Shown here: positions 13,401 to 25,400 of the stretch, in pieces | Layout of the letters: every line of letters begins with the position of its first letter | How positions within the stretch are numbered: the stretch's first letter is position 1 | DNA from: Arenicola marina | Taxonomy: Eukaryota; Annelida; Polychaeta; Arenicolidae | Direction of reading: 5' to 3' | DNA length: 64,000 bases | Assembly (NCBI GenBank): GCA_964019135.1 | Contig: OZ025255.1 | Coordinates: 6,882,001-6,946,000 of the forward strand | Position numbers and translations under genes: made by a program | Notes under the pieces: model-generated | Seen by the model: only the letters and a program-made list of their open reading frames with translations | Databases searched by the model: none | What the model was told of the DNA's origin: nothing

Positions 13401-16400
13401 TGATATTCTCTGGGGTGATATTCCCTGGGGTGATATTCCCTGAGATGATATTCCCTGGGGTGATATTCTCTAAGGTGATATTCCCTGGGATGATATTCCC
13501 TGAGGTGACATTCCCTGGGGTGATATTCTCTGGGGTGATATTCTCTGGGGTGATATTCCCTGGGGTGATATTCTCTGGGGTGATATTCCCTGGGGTGATA
13601 TTCCCTGAGATGATATTCCCTGGGGTGATATTCTCTAAGGTGATATTCCCTGGGGTGATATTCTCTGAGGTGATATTCCCTGGGGTGATATTCCCTGGGG
13701 TGATATTCCCTGAGGTGATATTCCCTGGGGTGATATTCCCTGAGGTGACATTCCCTGGGGTGATATTCCCTGGGGTGATATTCCCTGGGGTGATATTCCC
13801 TGGGGTGATATTCCCTGGGGTGATATTCCCTGAGGTGATAGTCCTTGTGACTCCATCGTATGTGTCTATGACATGTTCCACATTTCTGACGGCAATACCC
13901 ACCCGGTCACCGTGGTCGCCTCCTATCTATTACGCCTGCTGTAAAGACCTTGCATATACATTGCCGAGGCTTGTTAGACAACGTGAGTTGGTGGGGTCAG
14001 TGGACACGCTAACGGTAGGACGACATTGCTGTGTGGGGTGATTCATTTGTTGATTGCACCTGCTGTTATAGCAGCGGTTGTAAGTAGGAGTTTAGACTGC
14101 TGTAGACGTTAGACTGTTGTTGATGACCAGCTGTCGTCTCTCGACCAGCGTGGAACCAATGACGGTGGTTGTGGAAGGGCAACATTGTTATTTATGCCCC
14201 TAAGGAATGTTTGTTCTAAACACGTTGAGGTGGATATGTGATATATTTTGGTTTATTTTATTATAACGATTAGTTCCATTCTTCCATCATGTTTCAAGTC
14301 CCTTGAGACCATGCGTCTCCATAAACTCCATAAAAACCTGTGGCTGTGGATAATGTGAACGAAGGATGAGAGATGATGTGTTGTATCCTAGCTGGAAGGT
14401 ATGGCTGTGGATAATGTGAACGAAGGATGAGAGATGATGTGTTGTATCCTAGCTGTGACATGTGGCTGTGGATAATGTGAACGAAGGATGAGAGATGATG
14501 TGTTGTATCCTAGCTGGAAGGTATGGCTGTGGATAATGTGAACGAAGGATGAGAGATGATGTGTTGTATCCTAGCTGTGACATGTGGCTGTGGATAATAC
14601 GGACGAAGGATGAGAGATGATGTGTTGTATCCTAGCTGTGACATGTGGCTGTGGATAATGTGAACGAAGGATGAGAGATGATGTGTTGTATCCTAGCTGT
14701 GACATGTGGCTGTGGGTAATACGGACGAAAGATGAGAGATGATGTGTTGTATCCTAGCTGTGACATGTGGCTGTGGATAATGTGAACGAAGGATGAGAGA
14801 TGATGTGTTGTATCCTAGCTGTGACATGTGGCTGTGGGTAATACGGACGAAGGATGAGAGATGATGTGTTGTATCCTAGCTGTGACATGTGGCTGTGGAT
14901 AATGTGAACGAAGGATGAGAGATGATGTGTTGTATCCTAGCTGTGACATGTGGCTGTGGGTAATACGGACGAAGGATGAGAGATGATGTGTTGTATCCTA
15001 GCTGTGACATGTGGCTGTGGATAATGCGGACGAAGGATGAGAGATGATGTGTTGTATCCTAGCTGTGACATGTGGTTGTGGGTAATACGGACGAAAGATG
15101 AGAGATGATGTGTTGTATCCTAGCTGTGACATGTGGCTGTGGATAATGCGGACGAAGGATGAGAGATGATGTGTTGTATCCTAGCTGTGACATGTGGCTG
15201 TGGGTAATACGGACGAAAGATGAGAGATGATGTGTTGTATCCTAGCTGTGACATGTGGCTGTGGATAATGCGGACGAAGGATGAGAGATGATGTGTTGTA
15301 TCCTAGCTGTGACATGTGGCTGTGGATAATGCGGACGAAGGATGAGAGATGATGTGTTGTATCCTAGCTGTGACATGTGGCTGTGGGTAATACGGACGAA
15401 GGATGAGAGATGATGTGTTGTATCCTAGCTGTGACATGTGGCTGTGGATAATGCGGACGAAGGATGAGAGATGATGTGTTGTATCCTAGCTGGAAGGTAT
15501 GGTTGTGGATAATGTGAACGAATGATGAGAGATGATGTGTTGTATCCTAGCTGTGACATGTGGCTGTGGATAATGCGGACGAAGGATGAGAGATGATGTG
15601 TTGTATCCTAGCTGGAAGGTATGGTTGTGGATAATGCGGACGAAGGATGAGAGATGATGTGTTGTATCCTAGCTGTGACATGTGGCTGTGGGTAATACGG
15701 ACGAAAGATGAGAGATGATGTGTTGTATCCTAGCTGTGACATGTGGCTGTGGATAATACGGACGAAGGATGAGAGATGATGTGTTGTATCCTAGCTGGAA
15801 GGTATGGTTGTGGATAATGTGAACGAATGATGAGAGATGATGTGTTGTATCCTAGCTGGAAGGTATGGTTGTGGGTAATACGGACGAAGGATGAGAGATG
15901 ATGTGTTGTATCCTAGCTGTGACATGTGGCTGTGGGTAATACGGACGAAGGATGAGAGATGATGTGTTGTATCCTAGCTGTGACATGTGGCTGTGGGTAA
16001 TACGGACGAAAGATGAGAGATGATGTGTTGTATCCTAGCTGTGACATGTGGCTGTGGGTAATACGGACGAAAGATGAGAGATGATGTGTTGTATCCTAGC
16101 TGTGACATGTGGCTGTGGATAATACGGACGAAGGATGAGAGATGATGTGTTGTATCCTAGCTGTGACATGTGGCTGTGGATAATGCGGACGAAGGATGAG
16201 AGATGATGTGTTGTATCCTAGCTGGAAGGTATGGTTGTGGATAATGTGAACGAATGATGAGAGATGATGTGTTGTATCCTAGCTGTGACATGTGGCTGTG
16301 GATAATGCGGACGAAAGATGAGAGATGATGTGTTGTATCCTAGCTGTGACATGTGGCTGTGGATAATGCGAACGAAGGATGAGAGATGATGTGTTGTATC

Positions 16401-19400
16401 CTAGCTGTGACATGTGGCTGTGGGTAATACGGACGAAAGATGAGAGATGATGTGTTGTATCCTAGCTGTGACATGTGGCTGTGGATAATGCGGACGAAGG
16501 ATGAGAGATGATGTGTTGTATCCTACCTGTGACATGTGGCTGTGGGTAATACGGACGAAAGATGAGAGATGATGTGTTGTATCCTAGCTGTGACATGTGG
16601 CTGTGGATAATACGGACGAAGGATGAGAGATGATGTGTTGTATCCTAGCTGTGACATGTGGCTGTGGGTAATACGGACGAAAGATCAGAGATGATGTGTT
16701 GTATCCTAGCTGTGACATGTGGTTGTGGATAATGTGAACGAATGATGAGAGATGATGTGTTGTATCCTAGCTGTGACATGTGGCTGTGGATAATGCGGAC
16801 GAAGGATGAGAGATGATGTGTTGTATCCTAGCTGTGACATGTGGCTGTGGGTAATACGGACGAAAGATGAGAGATGATGTGTTGTATCCTAGCTGTGACA
16901 TGTGGCTGTGGGTAATACGGACGAAGGATGAGAGATGATGTGTTGTATCCTAGCTGTGACATGTGGCTGTGGATAATGCGGACGAAGGATGAGAGATGAT
17001 GTGTTGTATCCTAGCTGGAAGGTATGGTTGTGGATAATGTGAACGAATGATGAGAGATGGTGTGTTGTATCCTAGCTGTGACATGTGGCTGTGGATAATG
17101 CGGACGAAGGATGAGAGATGATGTGTTGTATCCTACCTGTGACATGTGGCTGTGGGTAATACGGACGAAAGATGAGAGATGATGTGTTGTATCCTAGCTG
17201 TGACATGTGGCTGTGGATAATACGGACGAAGGATGAGAGATGATGTGTTGTATCCTAGCTGTGACATGTGGCTGTGGATAATGCGGACGAAGGATGAGAG
17301 ATGATGTGTTGTATCCTAGCTGTGACATGTGGCTGTGGGTAATACGGACGAAGGATGAGAGATGATGTGTTGTATCCTAGCTGTGACATGTGGCTGTGGG
17401 TAATACGGACGAAAGATGAGAGATGATGTGTTGTATCCTATCTGTGACATGTGGCTGTGGATAATACGGACGAAGGATGAGAGATGATGTGTTGTATCCT
17501 AGCTGTGACATGTGGCTGTGGATAATGCGGACGAAGGATGAGAGATGATGTGTTGTATCCTAGCTGTGACATGTGGCTGTGGATAATGCGGACGAAAGAT
17601 GAGAGATGATGTGTTGTATCCTAGCTGTGACATGTGGCTGTGGATAATGCGGACGAAGGATGAGAGATGATGTGTTGTATCCTAGCTGGAAGGTATGGTT
17701 GTGGATAATGTGAACGAATGATGAGAGATGGTGTGTTGTATCCTAGCTGTGACATGTGGCTGTGGATAATGCGGACGAAGGATGAGAGATGATGTGTTGT
17801 ATCCTAGCTGTGACATGTGGCTGTGGGTAATACGGACGAAAGATGAGAGATGATGTGTTGTATCCTAGCTGTGACATGTGGCTGTGGATAATGCGGACGA
17901 AGGATGAGAGATGATGTGTTGTATCCTAGCTGGAAGGTATGGTTGTGGATAATGTGAACGAATGATGAGAGATGGTGTGTTGTATCCTAGCTGTGACATG
18001 TGGCTGTGGATAATGCGGACGAAGGATGAGAGATGATGTGTTGTATCCTAGCTGGAAGGTATGGTTGTGGATAATGTGAACGAATGATGAGAGATGGTGT
18101 GTTGTATCCTAGCTGTGACATGTGGCTGTGGATAATGCGGACGAAGGATGAGAGATGATGTGTTGTATCCTAGCTGTGACATGTGGCTGTGGGTAATACG
18201 GACGAAAGATGAGAGATGATGTGTTGTATCCTAGCTGTGACATGTGGCTGTGGATAATGCGGACGAAGGATGAGAGATGATGTGTTGTATCCTAGCTGGA
18301 AGGTATGGTTGTGGATAATGTGAACGAATGATGAGAGATGGTGTGTTGTATCCTAGCTGTGACATGTGGCTGTGGATAATGCGGACGAAGGATGAGAGAT
18401 GATGTGTTGTATCCTAGCTGTGACATGTGGCTGTGGGTAATACGGACGAAAGATGAGAGATGATGTGTTGTATCCTAGCTGTGACATGTGGCTGTGGATA
18501 ATACGGACGAAGGATGAGAGATGATGTGTTGTATCCTAGCTGGAAGGTATGGTTGTGGATAATGTGAACGAATGATGAGAGATGATGTGTTGTATCCTAG
18601 CTGTGACATGTGGCTGTGGATAATGCGGACGAAAGATGAGAGATGATGTGTTGTATCCTAGCTGTGACATGTGGCTGTGGATAATACGGACGAAGGATGA
18701 GAGATGATGTGTTGTATCCTAGCTGGAAGGTATGGTTGTGGATAATACGGACGAAGGATGAGAGATGATGTGTTGTATCCTAGCTGTGACATGTGGCTGT
18801 GGATAATGCGGACGAAGGATGAGAGATGATGTGTTGTATCCTAGCTGGAAGGTATGGTTGTGGATAATACGGACGAATGATGAGAGATGATGTGTTGTAT
18901 CCTAGCTGTGACATGTGGCTGTGGATAATACGGACGAAAGATGAGAGATGATGTGTTGTATCCTAGCTGTGACATGTGGCTGTGGATAATACGGACGAAG
19001 GATGAGAGATGATGTGTTGTATCCTAGCTGGAAGGTATGGTTGTGGATAATACGGACGAAGGATGAGAGATGATGTGTTGTATCCTAGCTGTGACATGTG
19101 GCTGTGGATAATGCGGACGAAGGATGAGAGATGATGTGTTGTATCCTAGCTGGAAGGTATGGTTGTGGATAATACGGACGAAGGATGAGAGATGATGTGT
19201 TGTATCCTAGCTGTGACATGTGGCTGTGGATAATGCGGACGAAAGATGAGAGATGATGTGTTGTATCCTAGCTGGAAGGTATGGTTGTGGATAATGTGAA
19301 CGAATGATGAGAGATGGTGTGTTGTATCCTAGCTGGAAGGTATGGTTGTGGATAATACGGACGAAAGATGAGAGATGATGTGTTGTATCCTAGCTGTGAC

Positions 19401-22400
19401 ATGTGGCTGTGGATAATACGGACGAAGGATGAGAGATGATGTGTTGTATCCTAGCTGGAAGGTATGGTTGTGGATAATACGGACGAAGGATGAGAGATGA
19501 TGTGTTGTATCCTAGCTGTGACATGTGGCTGTGGATAATGCGGACGAAAGATGAGAGATGATGTGTTGTATCCTAGCTGGAAGGTATGGTTGTGGATAAT
19601 GTGAACGAATGATGAGAGATGGTGTGTTGTATCCTAGCTGTGACATGTGGCTGTGGATAATGCGGACGAAGGATGAGAGATGATGTGTTGTATCCTACCT
19701 GTGACATGTGGCTGTGGGTAATACGGACGAAAGATGAGAGATGATGTGTTGTATCCTAGCTGTGACATGTGGCTGTGGATAATACGGACGAAGGATGAGA
19801 GATGATGTGTTGTATCCTAGCTGGAAGGTATGGTTGTGGATAATGTGAACGAATGATGAGAGATAATGTGTTGTATCCTAGCTGTGACATGTGGCTGTGG
19901 GTAATACGGACGAAAGATGAGAGATGATGTGTTGTATCCTAGCTGTGACATGTGGCTGTGGATAATACGGACGAAGGATGAGAGATGATGTGTTGTATCC
20001 TAGCTGTGACATGTGGCTGTGGGTAATACGGACGAAAGATGAGAGATGATGTGTTGTATCCTAGCTGGAAGGTATGGTTGTGGATAATGCGGACGAAGGA
20101 TGAGAGATGATGTGTTGTATCCTAGTGACATGTGGTTCGGGGTGGTTTGAAGAATTAATTCCTAGTATTTTGTAGGGACGGCTTTAATTTATACGCGGCC
20201 GCAAGTATGCATACCGTAGAGGGGTAGTTGGACTAGGGGCCGTCCTAGATGGATGAGTGGGTGTCTTACACCACCTATGCACTCAGTGGCCAAGTCGGAC
20301 GGTTTGCTGTTAACAACACAAACCCGGTTCATTTATAGGTGTCTGTGGACAATAATATATTACTCTTCACCTAAATATTTTGTAACAATATTTCATTCAG
20401 TTTGATTAAATGTGTTATTAATTTGGACCAATAGTCCAAATATTAACTTGGACCAACTTGGACCAATAATCAGATACCACCTGAATGTACGAGAATTGTA
20501 CGACGTATTTGTTATGACGAAACTTTTCAATTTTCGTCATATGTCGGTCGGTCGTGTTTGTATGTTTGTAATTATGTATGTCTGCTTCACTCGAAAATTG
20601 GAAGTCGCATTGCGGCTTAAAAGCTGCATACACCGGTTCGCAGTCTTTAGTATCTCTTTGCTACGCAGTTGGGCTACAACGTACTCGTCACGCAGGTCAA
20701 AAGGTCAAAGGTCAATATCATCCAATAATAAAAAAACTTGGAAACGTTCTAGTTTGCTTAATAACTGATGTAGAGAGATGAGACTTGCGTCAAAAATTTT
20801 CTCTTAGTGGGAGACACAACTTTATAATGTATCATTTTCAGATGCGTCTAACTCGTTTTCGCGCAAAATGACGTCATAATTAACCGCTTCGGTATGTAAA
20901 AGGTAGAAGGATATTTTTTTCCCACTTTGCATTTTTCAATCGTCGTCACCCTTTAATAGTTTGTTAAGGAAGTCGATGTGACACATTTTAAATATAAAAA
21001 GTTACAGTCGATGACGTCACGTGACTGCAAAAAAATAAAACATTTAAAGAAGAAATAAATTCACTATGCGCTTAATACTGAGAATAAAGAGATCGGAATT
21101 GGGTCATTGGACTTCTAATTTTACCGCCTGGTTGTTTTTTAAAGAAAGATAACTTCTATTTTACTTTTCCCGCTAGAGGGCGAAACATTTTTCTATGGGG
21201 ATTCCCATGTTAAGAGTCCCTATCTTTACTATGGGGAAAATATAGCCTATGTATATAGCCTCATAACGCACAAACGGCTATGGCGATTGGCCTCCAAATC
21301 GCCACGATTCTTTCAAGTGGACGTCTCATGAATTCCCAAAAGAGTCAAAACGGCAATGGTATCTCCTAGTTTTGTTTCCATGGCAACCGAACATTTGGGC
21401 CCATTGTAAACATACGGAATGTAGACTTTTTCCAAAATTTGTCAAACATCTGAAAAACATGGTAGAGCTGCAATATTTGTGCCAATTGGTTAACAGGATG
21501 CCTCTACATATCACTGTATGCTCCGATGGACAACTCGCGCTTTGTGTGGGCGCTAGAGCGCTTCAAAGTGGGACGACTCCTCGGCGAATCTCCAATGATG
21601 AGTCGATGAAGATTTTGGCTATCTTTAAGGACTCGTCAAAATGGAGCAAAACATGAAAGAGTTGTGATCATGTGACAAATAGTTGACGTTGTGAAACGTT
21701 CGCGTTTTTCGACGTGGACGTTGTCGTGCGTCACGGCATGACGTGATTATGACGTCCACATCTTACGGAGGCTATTACTCAGCTATTATACGTGGTGGCG
21801 ACTTCCGGTTTATTTGACGCTACAGGTAGTCTTCAGGGACAACTTATGCCGTGCCGACCTTTTTTGGCGCAGGGGATAAGTGTGCGTAAAACTGACGTCA
21901 TAGCAAACGTACTTCTAGGAAATGTTCGCCTTGCGTCATGTTCACCTACTTTGGCAATAGTTACCGCCACCCGGCTTCATAACTAGGTACAAAAACATAA
22001 GTAGAAGCCATCTAGAGCATTATCTCGATAGTCAAATGACGTCGTGTGACGTCACGATGACGTCATCTTTAATAAAGGGTAAAATTGATAGTACCATTAA
22101 TACTTAACCGTGACAATCACTGTGGACTTCAAAATGCATCTCAGTTTAAGGTCTAAGTTGGCACTAAATTTGCGGCCAGAACGTGCGTCACATGACGTCA
22201 TAGTGACGTCACGAGCGCAACCACGCTTTAACGACCAATTCCGTACATATCGGGTAATAGATTACTACAGATAGCAGTCGCCCGCGCACATTGCTCTACA
22301 TAAGGCCTATGCTACCCGTTGAATGTGCCATTGGGCCGAATTGCCCGTTGAACGGGCTATATAGTCCAAATATACACGCACTGTATAACCCGAACTGCCC

Positions 22401-25400
22401 GTTCAACGCGTTATATGACCTAAACTTCCCGTTTTACGCCCTATACAGCCCAAATTGCCCGTTCTACGCCCTATGTAACCCGAATTAACCGTTCTAGGCG
22501 CGATATAGCCCGAATTGCCCGTTGAAGGCGCTATATATGGCCCAGAATGCCCGTTGAATGCGCTATTTATGGCCCAGAATGCCCGTTGAAGGCGCTATAT
22601 ATGGCCCAGAATGCCCGTTGAAGGCGCTATATATGGCCCAGAATGCCCGTTGAAGGCGCTATATATGGCCCAGAATGCCCGTTGAAGGCGCTATATATGG
22701 CCCAGAATGCCCGTTGAAGGCGCTATATATGGCCCAGAATGCCCGTTGAAGGCGCTATATATGGCCCAGAATGCCCGTTGAAGGCGCTATATATGGCCCA
22801 GAATGCCCGTTGAAGGCGCTATATATGGCCCAGAATGCCCGTTGAAGGCGCTATATATGGCCAGGAATGCCCGTTGAAGGCGCTATATATGGCCCAGAAT
22901 GCCCGTTGAAGGCGCTATATATGGCCCAGAATGCCCGTTGAAGGCGCTATATATGGCCCAGAATGCCCGTTGAAGGCGCTATATATGGCCCAGAATGCCC
23001 GTTGAAGGCGCTATATATGGCCCAGAATGCCCGTTGAAGGCGCTATCTATGGCCCAGAATGCCCGTTGAAGGCGCTATATATGGCCCAGAATGCCCGTTG
23101 AAGGCGCTATCTATGGCCCAGAATGCCCGTTGAAGGCGCTATATATGGCCCAGAATGCCCGTTGAAGGCGCTATATAGCCCAAATTGCCCGTCAGTCTAC
23201 ATAAGGCCTATGCTACCCGTTGAATGTGCCATTGGGCCGAATTGCCTGTTGAACGGGCACACTGACCACAACTACTAAAATAGAGATACCGACGCCAATG
23301 TGCATGTGCGCGTCTACTTCTCTAAGCATTATGCCACTTTTATAACTACCACTAGCATTAAAAACACGCTCTTTGACCTGATAGAAATTTTCGTCATCCT
23401 CAGTGTGTCACTGAGTTTCTAGTTTTATTGGACCTTAAACTAAATACTGATGGTTTAGACGTGGTCGACACATCCCGCCGCGAGTCCAACAAATTGACGA
23501 AAGACGATGAAATGTATCGTAACATGCATTTAACTACCTAGCTTTGTACGAGTGACAAGTACAAGAGGGCACCCTGCAGAAAGGTATTTGTGCCCCAGTT
23601 CACGCTAGTTTAATCATTCACAATACCTTCATAAGCTACCAACTGATGTTCCCGAAACCTTATATAGGTCTCCGGTAGAGGGACCTACAGCGAGTAGTAC
23701 TGTCTCAGTTAAACACAATGTTAAGTGGGCTGCATCATGTGTCCTCTCGAGGTTTACGTGTTGTGTTTTAACATTTACGTTTCGAAAGACCGACTGTAAG
23801 GGCAACTCCAGGGGCCACCCGATAGCTCAGTGGGCTAGAGCGCTCGCATTGAGTGCTCTGGCCACCTGCGATCCTAACGGCGCGTGGCTCGAGCCCCGCC
23901 CTGGTCATGTCGGTGCAGTCGCAGGATAGAGATGCCATGTCCTTCTTCGTAAAGAGTAGCGGTTACCCCGGGGACATGGCTCCACTCTCCCTGCCTTCTC
24001 CCAATGACGCGATATGACCAGAATTGATTAAAGCTTCCTGAATATACTACCAACCAACCATCTAATTAATATCAGATTACTACCATATTGACTGATGTCA
24101 CAGATCGTGTACGTGCTGCAGTCTGTAGGCTGATGTCACATTATGTCTGCTTGCTGCACTCTGTAGACTGATGTCACATGGCTGCTTGCTGCACTCTATA
24201 GGCCGATGTCACATTATGTCTGCTTGCTGCACTCTGTAGGCCGATGTCACATTATGTCTGCTTGCTGCACTCTGTAGACTGATGTCACATGGCTGCTTGC
24301 TGCACTCTGTAGGCTGATGTCACATTATGTCTGCGTGCTGCAGTCTGTAGGCTGATGTCACATTATGTCTGCTTGCTGCACTCTGTAGGCTGATGTCACA
24401 TGGCTGCGTGCTGCACTCTGTAGGCTGATGTCACATTATGTCTACGGGCTGCACTCTGTGGACTGTCGCATCATGTCTACGGGCTGCACTCTGTAGACTG
24501 TCGCGTTATGTCTACAGGCTGCACTCTGTGGACTGTCGCGTTATGTCTACGGGCTGCACACTGTGGACTGTCGCGCTATGTCTACGGGCTGCACTCTGTA
24601 GACTGTCGCATTATGTCTACGGGCTGCATTCTATAGACTGTCGCGTTATGTCTACAGGCTGCACTCTGTGGACTGTCGCGCTATGTCTACGGGCTGCACT
24701 CTGTAGACTGTCGCGTTATGTCTAAGTGCTGCACTCTGTGGACTGTCGCATTATATCTACGGGCTGCACTCTGTAGACTGTCGCATTATGTCTACGGGCT
24801 GCATACTATAGACTGTCGCATTATGTCTACGGGCTGCACTCTGTGGACTGTCGCGTTATGTCTACGGGCTGCACTCTGTAGACTGTCGCATTATATCTAC
24901 GGGCTGCACTCTGTAGACTGTCGCATTATGTCTACGGGCTGCATACTATAGACTGTCGCATTATGTCTACGGGCTGCACTCTGTGGACTGTCGCGTTATG
25001 TCTACGGGCTGCACTCTGTAGACTGTCGCATTATATCTACGGGCTGCACTCTGTAGACTGTCGCATTATATCTACGGGCTGCACTCTGTAGACTGTCGCA
25101 TTATGTCTACGGGCTGCATTCTATAGACTGTCGCATTATGTCTACGGGCTGCACTCTGTAGACTGTCGCGTTATGTCTACGGGCTGCACTCTGTAGACTG
25201 TCGCATTATGTCTACGGGCTGCACTCTGGAGACTGTCGCATTATGTCTACGGGCTGCACTCTGGTGACTGTCGCATTATGTCTACGGGCTGCACTCTGTA
25301 GACTGTCGCATTATATCTACGGGCTGCACTCTGTAGACTGTCGCATTATGTCTACGGGCTGCATTCTATAGACTGTCGCATTATGTCTACGGGCTGCACT

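Noticed and set aside
11262..13902. Minus-strand frames with GNITP or GISPQ repeats (288 and 408 codons)
   Set aside because: Antisense reading of the same 15-bp array; no splice sites, no conserved ends.
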